Positions 54,226 through 62,159 of a stretch of DNA of 64,000 nt are shown in pieces. This DNA is from Deltaproteobacteria bacterium (GTDB taxonomy: Bacteria > Myxococcota_A > UBA9160 > JAFDDA01): positions 1-64,000 of the forward strand of contig JAFDDA010000042.1 of NCBI GenBank assembly GCA_019311105.1, read 5' to 3'. Below the pieces are notes generated by a model. The model did no database searches and was not told where the DNA came from. It saw only the letters and a list, made by a program, of their open reading frames with translations. The translations under genes were made by a program, and so were the position numbers. Every line of letters starts with the position of its first letter. Position 1 is the first letter of the stretch.

Positions 54226-54531
54226 GGAGGTTCCCCTCGGGTTGGACGCCGGGCCATGGTACCGGGCGACCTCGAACGTGCCCGCGCAAGGGACCGGAAT
54301 GAAAGAGGACTCCCCGCGGACACCTGCCCCGCGCAAAATCGACATGCCCTCGCTCGTAGAAAGGGGGAGCGGGTAGAAGCCCGACCGAGAGTGCCGAGGA
54401 ACGCAGTGGAATGGCCGATGCGCACGCGAGAGACCGACTGGGTACGCTGCCCCATGGCACCCACGGGCTGGCACTGGCGCCACCCGTGCCAGCTGGCCGG
54501 GGGCGAGCGGTGCCGAAGGAGTTCCCCTGCC
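54226..54531. other. Intergenic region between two divergent LLM genes
   Basis: About 306 bp with no gene I can support on either strand. It contains the RBS regions of both flanking genes (GAGGGGAACC on the left, AAGGAG at about 54516 on the right). I see no strong -35/-10 pair. Confidence 0.6.
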
Positions 54532-55587
54532 ATGAGCGTCGAAGTGAGCTGGTTCTCTGCCCTGTGCGACGACGACTACGAGTTCCTGGGCATCCCGGAC
54601 CCGGCGCTGCGTTCCTCCTGGGAGCACTGCCGCGACATCGCACTGGCGGCCGACCGTCACGGCTACGACAACCTCCTGCTGCCGTCGGGCTATGCGCTCG
54701 GGATCGACTCGATCGCATTCGCGGGCGGCGTTGCGCCGCTGCTGCGTCAGATCCGGCTGCTGGTCGCGGTGCGTTGCGGCGAGCTCTGGGCGCCCCAGCT
54801 GGCGCGCCAGCTCGCGACGCTCGACCAGATGCTCGCCGGGCGCCTCACGATCAACATCATCTCCTCGGACCTGCCGGGCCAGAAGCTCGAGAGCAAGCCG
54901 CGCTATGCGCGCACACTCGAAGTCATGCAGGTGCTGCGCACCCTGCTCGACGGCAAGCCCGTGGACTTCCACGGCGAGTTCATGGACCTGACGCTCGCGC
55001 CGCCCGCCGCCCGCACGGTTTCGGGCGCGTGTCCGCCGTTCTACTTCGGCGGGATGTCCGAGCCGGCACGCGAGGTCGCCGCGGCTGGCGCCGACGTCTA
55101 CCTGATGTGGCCCGACACGCTGCCGGCGGTCGCGGAGACGCTGGCCGACCTGCGTGCACGCGCCGAGAAGCACCGCCGAGCGCTGCGCTTCGGCTACCGC
55201 GCCCACGTGATCGTACGCGAGAGCGAGGCCGAGGCGCGCGACGCCGCGGCCCGGCTCGTCTCGAAGCTCGACGACGAGACCGGTGCCGAGATCCGCAAGC
55301 GCTCGCTCGACTCGGAGTCGGCCGGCGTGCGGCGCCAGGCCGAGCTGCGCGAGAACGCCACCGATGGTTGGGTCGAGTCAAACCTCTGGACCGGTATCGG
55401 GCGCGCGCGGTCGGGCTGCGGGGCCGCGATCGTGGGCGATCCGGATCAGGTCGCGGCCAAGCTGCACGCGTATCAGGACCTCGGCATCGAGGCCTTCATC
55501 CTGTCGGGCTACCCCCACCTGACCGAGTGCGACCTGTTCGCGCGCTACGTCCTCCCCCAACTCGACCACGCCCCGCTGAGCGTCTGA
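54532..55587 (+). CDS. LLM-class flavin-dependent monooxygenase (SsuD/alkanesulfonate type)
   Basis: 351 residues, ATG at 54532 with RBS AAGGAG. The SsuD-like features SWFSALCDDDYEFLGIPDP, LPSGYALGIDSIAFA, GRLTINIISSDLPGQKLESK and the C-terminal FILSGYPHLTECDLFARYV are clear. SsuD cleaves C-S bonds of alkanesulfonates using reduced FMN; relatives also attack dialkyl sulfones and other compounds. No sulfonate transporter is nearby, so the substrate is uncertain. Confidence 0.88.
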   Translation: MSVEVSWFSALCDDDYEFLGIPDPALRSSWEHCRDIALAADRHGYDNLLLPSGYALGIDSIAFAGGVAPLLRQIRLLVAVRCGELWAPQLARQLATLDQMLAGRLTINIISSDLPGQKLESKPRYARTLEVMQVLRTLLDGKPVDFHGEFMDLTLAPPAARTVSGACPPFYFGGMSEPAREVAAAGADVYLMWPDTLPAVAETLADLRARAEKHRRALRFGYRAHVIVRESEAEARDAAARLVSKLDDETGAEIRKRSLDSESAGVRRQAELRENATDGWVESNLWTGIGRARSGCGAAIVGDPDQVAAKLHAYQDLGIEAFILSGYPHLTECDLFARYVLPQLDHAPLSV

Positions 55588-55648
55588 CCCGGGTGCCAGC
55601 GGATGGATGAGCGGCCTTCGGGGGCCGAGAACCCTCCGCGATGACAGC

Positions 55649-55677
55649 TTGCGCCCGGGATTAGTCATCTGTATAAC
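55649..55677 (+). promoter_or_regulatory. Candidate promoter of the SDR/AhpD-like operon
   Basis: TTGCGC (55649-55654), 17-nt spacer, TATAAC (55672-55677), 45 nt before the ATG at 55723. The -10 is embedded in an AT-rich patch flanked on the minus strand by two ATGAC(C)TA repeats, a possible regulator site. Confidence 0.5.
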
Positions 55678-55722
55678 TCGCTAGGTCATTCGACCAATTT
55701 CACGACTTCGAGGAGAGTGGCC

Positions 55723-56565
55723 ATGATCGTGTTGATCACCGGCGCCAGCGGTGGGCTCGGGCCCGTCGTGGGGCGGACCCTGGTCGAGCGGGGCCTGACC
55801 GTTTACGGAACCGCCCGAACGGTCGAGGGAAGGGAGCTGCCGGACTCGTTCCCCTTCCTCCCCATGGAGATCACGAACGAGGCCTCCATCCAGGCCTGCA
55901 TCGATGACCTCCTGGAAAGAGAGGGACGGATCGATGCCGTGGTCAACTGCGCGAACGAGATGTTCATCGGTGCGACCCTGGAGGCCAGCGCCGAAGAAGT
56001 GCGCGCCCTCTATGACGTCAACGTGTTCGGCCCGCTCCGCGTCGCCCGGCAGGTGCTTCCCGCCATGCTCACACGAGGTCGCGGCACGATCGTCAACATG
56101 AGCTCCCTCGGCGGGATCCTGGCCGTCCCCTACATGGGTGCCTACACGTCTTCCAAGTTCGCGCTCGAGGCGTTGACCGAAGCGCTCTACCACGAGGTGA
56201 AGCCCCGAGGGATCGACGTCGTCATCATGCAGCCCGTCGCCATGCGAATGGATCGACCCGCCACCGGATCGCACCTTCGTGTCGTCGAGGGCGCCGCGTC
56301 CGATTCGTTCAGCCACAACATGGCTGCGCAGATGGCCGCAGACACCGAGGCCAGCAAGCTGACACCGGAAGCCGTTGCGGAGAAGATCCACGAGGTCATC
56401 ACGAGCAAGAACAAGCCGCTGAGAGTCCCGATGGATCGCGCCAAGGTTCTCACGGTCGTCAAGCGACTCGCGCCCCAATCCATCGTCAACCGTCTCCTCG
56501 GCAGCCTGATGAAGTCGGCCGAGTCGATCGGCCCAGGCACCTTCTCGACAACAGGAGCGAAATGA
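55723..56565 (+). CDS. Short-chain dehydrogenase/reductase
   Basis: 280 residues from ATG 55723 (RBS CGAGGAGAG); the GTG at 55717 is too close to the RBS. Rossmann motif VLITGASGGLGPVVGRTLVE, VNCANE in the NNAG place and the catalytic YTSSKFALEALTEALYHEVK. The proline-rich VIMQPVAMRMDRP follows as in classical SDRs. NAD(P)-dependent oxidoreductase of unknown substrate, coupled by ATGA to the AhpD-like gene. Confidence 0.87.
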   Translation: MIVLITGASGGLGPVVGRTLVERGLTVYGTARTVEGRELPDSFPFLPMEITNEASIQACIDDLLEREGRIDAVVNCANEMFIGATLEASAEEVRALYDVNVFGPLRVARQVLPAMLTRGRGTIVNMSSLGGILAVPYMGAYTSSKFALEALTEALYHEVKPRGIDVVIMQPVAMRMDRPATGSHLRVVEGAASDSFSHNMAAQMAADTEASKLTPEAVAEKIHEVITSKNKPLRVPMDRAKVLTVVKRLAPQSIVNRLLGSLMKSAESIGPGTFSTTGAK

Positions 56566-57596
56566 TGACCGCCTACGTCGACCGACAGAACTGGGACCTC
56601 GAAGCCTGGCCCGAGATGTACAACAAGCTCAAGGAGCTGCAGCTCATGATCTTCTTGAGCCCTCCCGGCCTCGAGCTGAACATGATGACCTTCACGATTT
56701 CGAGCCTGGCCTCGGGTTGCCGCCACTGCCAGGCCCATGGTGCGTTCGGGCTCGACAAGGCGGGAGTCGCCATCGAGAAGATCCAAGCCCTGTGGAGCTT
56801 CGAGACGTCGGACCTTTTCAGCGATCGGGAACGCGCCGCACTCCAACTCGGCCTCGCCGCCGGGGTGACACCGAACGCCGTCACGCCGGAGCATCATCAG
56901 GCGCTTCGTAAGCATTTCAGCGACGCCGAAGCGCGCACCTTGATCTCCGTCACCGCGCTCGGCGGCTTCATGAATCGCTACAACGACACGCTCGCCACGG
57001 TCACGGACGCCGAATCTCGCAACTGGGCGGAGACGCACCTTTCCGGGATCGGCTGGAGCATCGACAAGCACGTGGGCGACGCCCACGAACAACGAGCCGG
57101 CCCGCCGAAGCCTGAGCAGGCCTCCGCTCGCGGCTCCCGAACTCAGTGGACGCTGGCCGAGACTGGGCTGATGGAACTTGTAACGGTGGCTGACCGCGTT
57201 CATAATGATCGGCGGGAGTGGGCTGGGTCAGGGATTCATGCCGACTGTTCGAGCACTTCGTTTCAGTCTCTGTCTTGCTTCATTGGTTGCGCTCACCGCC
57301 GCGGTGCCGGTTCGGGCGGCCGACGACTGCGAGACGGTCCAGGGCGGAACCTGGACGGGAGCGCCGCCCTTCACGGGCACGGCCGTCTGGTCCTGCGTCG
57401 GCGGAAACGGCGTTGCCTCCGCAGACGACGAGTTCGAGATCCGGCATGCGGTCACCGTCGAGGGGGTGCTGGGCACACCGGGCCAGCCCATCACGGGTCG
57501 AATCGTCGTAAGCGATTCGTTGAGCCTCTCGAGCACCGTTCAGGCAACCGCCCATCTCGCGGGCCAAGCCGTGCCGCAGGTCGTGACCTTCCCTGA
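56562..57596 (+). CDS. AhpD-like (carboxymuconolactone decarboxylase-fold) protein with a suspicious C-terminal extension
   Basis: RBS AGGAGCGAA; the ATG overlaps the SDR stop (ATGA). Residues 1-185 form a complete AhpD-fold protein: SLASGCRHCQAHGAFGLDKA carries the redox CxxC and His, followed by TLISVTALGGFMNRYNDTLA and GWSIDKHVGDAHEQR, where relatives end. The open frame continues for about 150 Arg/Gly-rich residues over the promoter and start of the next gene, which looks non-coding; a lost stop or small indel near 57110 is likely. The functional part would be a peroxidase/disulfide-reductase-like protein. Confidence 0.75.
   Translation: MMTAYVDRQNWDLEAWPEMYNKLKELQLMIFLSPPGLELNMMTFTISSLASGCRHCQAHGAFGLDKAGVAIEKIQALWSFETSDLFSDRERAALQLGLAAGVTPNAVTPEHHQALRKHFSDAEARTLISVTALGGFMNRYNDTLATVTDAESRNWAETHLSGIGWSIDKHVGDAHEQRAGPPKPEQASARGSRTQWTLAETGLMELVTVADRVHNDRREWAGSGIHADCSSTSFQSLSCFIGCAHRRGAGSGGRRLRDGPGRNLDGSAALHGHGRLVLRRRKRRCLRRRRVRDPACGHRRGGAGHTGPAHHGSNRRKRFVEPLEHRSGNRPSRGPSRAAGRDLP
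57178..57206 (+). promoter_or_regulatory. Candidate promoter of the hopanoid side-chain operon
   Basis: TTGTAA (57178-57183), exactly 17 nt, CATAAT (57201-57206), about 31 nt before the ATG at 57238. It lies inside the doubtful C-terminal extension of the AhpD-like frame. Confidence 0.55.
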
Positions 57597-57765
57597 TGCC
57601 ACCACGATCCGACTCGACTGGGGCACGGGGACGGCGCTGCTCGTGAGCGAGTGGCCGAGGGGCCGCAGCCGAGCGCAGCAGATCGAGACGCTGCGGCGCT
57701 TCCTGCTTCCCGGTCTGTTCGAGCCCAAAGCGTCTCGCTCTTCGGCCGGAGTCGAGGGTGCCTAG
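57238..57765 (+). CDS. Secreted protein of unknown function at the head of the hpn operon
   Basis: 175 residues from the ATG at 57238 (RBS CAGGGATTC). Signal peptide RFSLCLASLVALTAAVPVRA followed by a mature beta-rich domain beginning ADDCETVQGGTWTG, with a cysteine pair (CETV and WSCVGG) that may form a disulfide. No family recognised. The gene overlaps hpnB by 8 nt, so it belongs to the hopanoid operon and may bind or display a hopanoid. Confidence 0.7.
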   Translation: MPTVRALRFSLCLASLVALTAAVPVRAADDCETVQGGTWTGAPPFTGTAVWSCVGGNGVASADDEFEIRHAVTVEGVLGTPGQPITGRIVVSDSLSLSSTVQATAHLAGQAVPQVVTFPDATTIRLDWGTGTALLVSEWPRGRSRAQQIETLRRFLLPGLFEPKASRSSAGVEGA

Positions 57766-58969
57766 CCCTCTCGTCGGGCTTGCCTCCCTGTCCTTGGGGG
57801 TGTGGGTCTATCTCACGTTCCTCCACGGTCGCTTCTGGCGGGCCGATCAGCGGCTCGACGAAGTCGAGCCGCTGCGTCCGGGGCGTCCGCCGTCGCCGAA
57901 GGTGATGGCGGTCGTGCCGGCTCGAAACGAAGCCGACGTCATCGAGCGCAGCATCGGCTCGCTCCTCGGCCAGGAGTACGCGGGCGAGTTCGAGGTCGTC
58001 CTCGTGGACGACCACAGCGAAGACGATACGGGGGAGGTGGCTCGTCGCCTGGCGGCAAGCCACCCCCGTGGCGATCGGCTGACGGTCATCGACGGGGAGC
58101 CGATGCCGCCGGGATGGGTGGGAAAGATGTGGGCCGTCCACACCGGCGTCGCCGCCGCCGCGCGGGTGTCGCCCGACGCGGAATACCTGCTGCTCACCGA
58201 TGCCGATGTCGAGCACGATCCCGGAAACCTCAGTCGCCTGGTGTCGAAGGCGGAGAGCTCGGGGCTCGACCTCGTCTCGCTGATGGTGCGGCTCCACTGC
58301 AAGAGCGGCTGGGAGCGACTCTTGATCCCTGCCTTCGTCTACTTCTTCCAGAAGCTCTATCCGTTCCCGCGTATCAACGACCCGAACTCCCGGACGACCG
58401 GTGCGGCGGGCGGCTGCATGCTGGTGCGGCGCGAGGCCCTGAAGCGGGCGGGAGGCATCGAGTCCGTTCGCAGCGAGATCATCGACGACTGTGCGATTGG
58501 CACGGCCATCAAGGCTGGAGGCCCGGTCTGGGTCGGAGTCACCGAGAGCGAGTACAGCTTCCGGCCCTATCAGGGGCTTCACGACATCTGGGCCATGGTC
58601 GCGCGGAGCGCCTACACCCAGCTCCACTACTCGCCCGTGCTGCTGGCGGGGACGGCGGTTGGCCTCGTCCTCATCTACCTGCTGCCCCCGCTCGTGCTGA
58701 TCGGCTGGCCCCTGCACGGGGATGCTGCAGCGGCGCTCCTGGCTGCCGCGACCTGGGCGCTGATGGCGTGGACGTTCCTCCCGACGCTGCAGCTCTACCG
58801 CTTGAGCCCGCTTCGCGCGTGGGCCCTCCCGGTGGCGGGGGCCCTCTATCTCTGCATGACCGTGGACTCCGCGAGGCTCCACTGGCTGGGGAGCGGTGCC
58901 TATTGGAAGGGCCGTGCGGGGGCCGGCAACAGCGACGCGTCCGCACCGACCCGGGTGCCGCCGCGATGA
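57758..58969 (+). CDS. hpnB: Hopene-associated glycosyltransferase HpnB (GT2)
   Basis: 403 residues, GTG start. An N-terminal membrane segment (VGLASLSLGVWVYLTFLHGR), GT2 domain VMAVVPARNEADVIERSIGS, DDHSEDDT, LLLTDADVEHDP and GGCMLVRREALKRAGGIESV, then three to four C-terminal membrane helices. The arrangement and the 3' neighbours hpnG and hpnH identify HpnB. Its precise sugar transfer in hopanoid tailoring is unsettled. It overlaps hpnG (ATGA). Confidence 0.9.
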   Translation: MPSPLVGLASLSLGVWVYLTFLHGRFWRADQRLDEVEPLRPGRPPSPKVMAVVPARNEADVIERSIGSLLGQEYAGEFEVVLVDDHSEDDTGEVARRLAASHPRGDRLTVIDGEPMPPGWVGKMWAVHTGVAAAARVSPDAEYLLLTDADVEHDPGNLSRLVSKAESSGLDLVSLMVRLHCKSGWERLLIPAFVYFFQKLYPFPRINDPNSRTTGAAGGCMLVRREALKRAGGIESVRSEIIDDCAIGTAIKAGGPVWVGVTESEYSFRPYQGLHDIWAMVARSAYTQLHYSPVLLAGTAVGLVLIYLLPPLVLIGWPLHGDAAAALLAAATWALMAWTFLPTLQLYRLSPLRAWALPVAGALYLCMTVDSARLHWLGSGAYWKGRAGAGNSDASAPTRVPPR

Positions 58970-59646
58970 CGGGCCGCGCGCGGCGCGCTACCAGCACCGA
59001 GCCCGACCTCGTGGTTGCGGCCGCTTTGCGGTTGGAAGCACGGGCGCTGCGGCGCGGCGCACGGTCGGCGCGGATCGTCCGAACCGGGATGGGTGCCGCG
59101 CGCGCCCGGAAGGCCGCGGCGGAGCTTCGCGACCGACCCGGGCGAGCGCTGGCCGTGGCGGGTGTGTCGGGGGCGCTCGACGCGAGCCTCGAGCCCGGCG
59201 ATATCGTCGTGGTGTCCGCGCTGTGCGAGCTGACGGGCGGCGAACCGGAATGGACCGAGCTCGACTCCGCCCCGGAGCTGCTCGAGATCCTCGATCGGTC
59301 GGGCCATCGTCCGAGCCTGGGCCGTCTCGTGACGGTCGATCACATCGTGCACAGCAGCGAACGCAGCGAACTCCGGGCGACCGGCGCCCGGATCGTGGAC
59401 ATGGAGACGGCCCACCTCGCCGAGGGGGCCGCCGGACGGCGTTTCGCAGCGGTCCGGGTCGTGGTCGATACCCCCGAGCACGGCTTCGCGAGCCTGTCCT
59501 TCATCCGCAGCGGCGTCCGCGCGCTCCGCCAGCTCGCCAGCCTCCTCCCCGCCCTCGAACAGTGGGCCGCGGCGAGTGCAGCCAGGCCCGATCTTCACAC
59601 TCATGGAGCGGCTGCAGCGCCGCAACCGATCCGGAGGTCCAGCTAG
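58966..59646 (+). CDS. hpnG: HpnG-like adenosylhopane nucleosidase (phosphorylase superfamily)
   Basis: 226 residues. Nucleosidase landmarks VAAALRLEARALRRGA, LAVAGVSGALDASLEPGDIV and IVDMETAHLAEGAAGRRFAA (Glu of the ribose-binding ME motif) place it with MTA/SAH nucleosidase-like HpnG. HpnG removes adenine from adenosylhopane made by HpnH, giving the ribosylhopane intermediate of bacteriohopanepolyols. Position between hpnB and hpnH supports the call. Confidence 0.88.
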   Translation: MTGRARRATSTEPDLVVAAALRLEARALRRGARSARIVRTGMGAARARKAAAELRDRPGRALAVAGVSGALDASLEPGDIVVVSALCELTGGEPEWTELDSAPELLEILDRSGHRPSLGRLVTVDHIVHSSERSELRATGARIVDMETAHLAEGAAGRRFAAVRVVVDTPEHGFASLSFIRSGVRALRQLASLLPALEQWAAASAARPDLHTHGAAAAPQPIRRSS

Positions 59647-59648
59647 CC

Positions 59649-61025
59649 ATGCCGGTTCCCATCGCCCAGATGTACACGGTCGTTTCCTACCTGCTTCGCC
59701 AGCGCCTCGGCGGCGCTTCGCGCTACCCGCTGGTTCTCATGCTCGAGCCGCTCTACCGCTGCAACCTGGCCTGCGCGGGCTGCGGAAAGATCCAGTACCC
59801 CTCCAACATCCTGAAGCATCAGCTGAGCGTCGAGGAGTGCATGGCCGCCGTCGAAGAGTGCGGTGCACCCATCGTGAGCATCCCCGGCGGCGAGCCCCTG
59901 CTGCATCCCCAGATCGGGGAGATCGTCGCCGGCCTCGTCGAGCGAAAGAAGTACATCTACCTCTGCACGAACGCGCTCTTGCTGGAGGAGAAGCTCGACC
60001 TCTTCCAGCCGAGCCGCTACCTCAGCTTCAGCGTCCACATGGACGGCCTCGAAGACGAGCACGACCGCGCGGTCTGCCGCGAAGGCACGTACCAGAAGGC
60101 ACGCAGCGCGATCGAATCAGCGCTGAATCGCGGATTTCGCGTGACGACCAACTCGACCTTCTTCGACGGCGTTGACCCGGCACGGGTCCGGGACTTCTTC
60201 GACGAGATGATGAAGCTGGGTGTCGAGGGGATGATGCTCTCCCCAGGGTACAGCTATGACAAGGCTGCCAACCAGGACGGGTTCCTCGAGCGCAAGCGTA
60301 CCGAGAACTTGTTCCGTCAGCTGTTCCACGAGCCCCACAAGAGCTGGCGTTTCAACCAGTCGCCGCTGTTCCTCGAGTTTCTCGCCGGCGGGCGCAGCTT
60401 CGACTGCACACCTTGGGGGAACCCCACCTACAGCGTGTTTGGCTGGCTGAAGCCCTGCTACCTGCTCCAGGACGGCTACGAGGCCACCTTCGAGGGCCTG
60501 CTGCAGAACACCGAGTGGAGCCGTTACGGACCGAAGAGTGGCAACCCCGCGTGCCAGAACTGCATGGTGCACTGCGGCTTCGAGCCCACCGCTGTCGAGC
60601 AGGGCTTCTCCTCACTCGGAGGGTTCTGGGAGATGGCGCGAGCGGCGATCGTCAGCCCGCGGATCCCCGCGCCGGAGGCCGAATGGGCGAGCGTCGAAGC
60701 CCCCGAAGCTGCGGCGACGGCACAGCCCCCGAGCCAGGGCTGGTCCTCCGAAGCGAGCATCGAGGCGCTGCGCGAAGCTTTCGACTACCGGGGGAACGTG
60801 ACCTTCCACTTCGAGGACGGGAGCGAGATCGAGGGCTTCGTCGCCAACCTCGGCGAAAAGGAGCTTACGATTTGGCCAGCGGGTGAGGTGACGCCGAAGC
60901 AGATGCCCTTGCAGGGGATCGTTCGGCTGACGTTCACGGGCAAGGACCCCGCGTCGGGCAAGAGTTGGCAGACGTGGCTCAAGAAGCAGGAAGCGGTGCA
61001 GCCGCTCGTTCGAGGGAGCGCATAG
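59649..61025 (+). CDS. hpnH: HpnH, radical SAM adenosyl-hopene transferase, with an extra C-terminal domain
   Basis: 458 residues. Radical SAM cluster CNLACAGC (Cys38, 42, 45), then SIPGGEPLLHPQIGEIVAGL and the C-terminal iron-sulfur-type cysteines in NPACQNCMVHCGFEP. It joins 5'-deoxyadenosine to diploptene, the first side-chain step of bacteriohopanepolyols. Usual HpnH proteins end after that cysteine region; here about 100 more residues follow: a Pro/Ala linker and a small beta-barrel-like domain (YRGNVTFHFEDGSEIEGF, MPLQGIVRLTFTGKD, SGKSWQTWLKK). The function of this domain is unknown. Confidence 0.93.
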   Translation: MPVPIAQMYTVVSYLLRQRLGGASRYPLVLMLEPLYRCNLACAGCGKIQYPSNILKHQLSVEECMAAVEECGAPIVSIPGGEPLLHPQIGEIVAGLVERKKYIYLCTNALLLEEKLDLFQPSRYLSFSVHMDGLEDEHDRAVCREGTYQKARSAIESALNRGFRVTTNSTFFDGVDPARVRDFFDEMMKLGVEGMMLSPGYSYDKAANQDGFLERKRTENLFRQLFHEPHKSWRFNQSPLFLEFLAGGRSFDCTPWGNPTYSVFGWLKPCYLLQDGYEATFEGLLQNTEWSRYGPKSGNPACQNCMVHCGFEPTAVEQGFSSLGGFWEMARAAIVSPRIPAPEAEWASVEAPEAAATAQPPSQGWSSEASIEALREAFDYRGNVTFHFEDGSEIEGFVANLGEKELTIWPAGEVTPKQMPLQGIVRLTFTGKDPASGKSWQTWLKKQEAVQPLVRGSA

Positions 61026-61037
61026 ACCTCGGCGAGG

Positions 61038-61175
61038 TTAGTGCCCGCTGCGCTCGAACTCCACGTAGGTTGCATTGGGAAAGGTCTCGGGAAGCCCCTT
61101 CCACAGGACGTGCGGCACCGAGAAGTCGTAGGTCCCTTGGGCCAGGAAGTCCGGGCAGGGGATCTTCGGGAACAC
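61038..61175 (-). pseudogene. Relic of an alpha/beta hydrolase C-terminus
   Basis: The minus frame ending at TAA (61040-61038) reads VFPKIPCPDFLAQGTYDFSV, then PHVLWKGLPETFPNATYV and EFERSGH: the acid (D) and base (H) region of a proline-iminopeptidase-like alpha/beta hydrolase. The nucleophile half is missing and the frame stops directly after GH, about 30 residues early. No start codon supports expression. The remainder of the 61026-61446 gap holds nothing recognisable. Confidence 0.6.
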
Positions 61176-61446
61176 CCGGGGCGATACCGACCGGCGCCCG
61201 GGGTGCGGCGCATGGCAGCGCCCAGCCCGTACGGGGCAACCGATGAAACCAAGGACGTCGGGGGACCGCGCGACGGAGTTGGTTTGGCAAAGGATCCTGG
61301 GAGCCGGACCCTGCCCTCGATCGGTGCCTCTCGAGGCGCTCGTTGCGCCTCACTCCTCTCTGCCGCCCTGAGCCTCCTGGCCGGCCCGCCCGCCCACGCC
61401 CGCGGCTCTCTGCGTTCTCGGACCGTTCGGGCGAAATGCATTCTGA

Positions 61447-61486
61447 CGGAACAAAGGTTCTATTTTTGTCCGATTGTTTGTATACT
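61447..61486 (+). promoter_or_regulatory. Operator-like inverted repeat and leaderless promoter of the TetR gene
   Basis: CGGAACAAA (61447-61455) and TTTTGTCCG (61464-61472) form an imperfect inverted repeat. TATACT (61481-61486) is a near-consensus -10 ending 7 nt before the ATG at 61494, which has no Shine-Dalgarno sequence. A regulator bound to the repeat would block polymerase, fitting autoregulation by the TetR protein encoded here. Confidence 0.6.
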
Positions 61487-61493
61487 CTTCGCT

Positions 61494-62159
61494 ATGTCCG
61501 ACCCGGGCTCGACACCCCGCCGACCCAAGCACCCGGGAAGGCCTCGTGGATCCCGCGCCGCCACCCGTCGGAAGACCGAGGAGCGCATCCTGGACGGCGC
61601 GATGCTCGCGCTCTCCCGGCACGGGATCGCGAAGCTGGGGATGGGCGACGTCAGCGCGTGCGCGGGGGTCTCCCGGGGGACGACCTACCGCTATTTCCCC
61701 AACCGCGACGACCTGCTCGTGAGGCTGGCGCGCCGCGAGGCCGAGCGCTTCGGCCAGCAGGTGTGGAAAGTCCTCGAGAGCACCCCCGAGGGCGAGGAAC
61801 GTCTGCGCATCGTGCTCGACTTCGCCGTCCGCCTGGGGCGCGACCATCCCCTGATCCAACGCCTGCCCGAGTCGGACCCGGGCTTCGTGCTGACATCGCT
61901 CCGCGAGCGCTTCCCCGACCTTCAGGCCACCTTCGAGCGCCTGTTCGCACCGGACCTGAAGAACACTCTGCTCGTGCGTTCCGGCGTCGTCACGGCAGAG
62001 CAGCTCGTCGGGTGGATCACCCGGGTACTGGTCTCGATCTTCCTCTTCCCCTACCCGGACCCTGAAGAGATGGCGGCGAACATGAAGGCCATCTACCCGA
62101 TCCTGGCCGTCGAGCCGGCAGGCCGAAGCCGGAAGGCGAAGGCGAGGACACGAACGTGA
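61494..62159 (+). CDS. TetR-family transcriptional regulator
   Basis: 221 residues. A basic N-terminal tail (PKHPGRPRGSRAATRRKTEE) is followed by the TetR helix-turn-helix: RILDGAMLALSRHGIAKLGM, VSRGTTYRYFPNRDDLL. The C-terminal ligand domain is variable and its inducer is unknown. The stop overlaps the amidohydrolase start (GTGA), so the regulator probably controls that gene and itself through the inverted repeat upstream. Confidence 0.9.
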   Translation: MSDPGSTPRRPKHPGRPRGSRAATRRKTEERILDGAMLALSRHGIAKLGMGDVSACAGVSRGTTYRYFPNRDDLLVRLARREAERFGQQVWKVLESTPEGEERLRIVLDFAVRLGRDHPLIQRLPESDPGFVLTSLRERFPDLQATFERLFAPDLKNTLLVRSGVVTAEQLVGWITRVLVSIFLFPYPDPEEMAANMKAIYPILAVEPAGRSRKAKARTRT

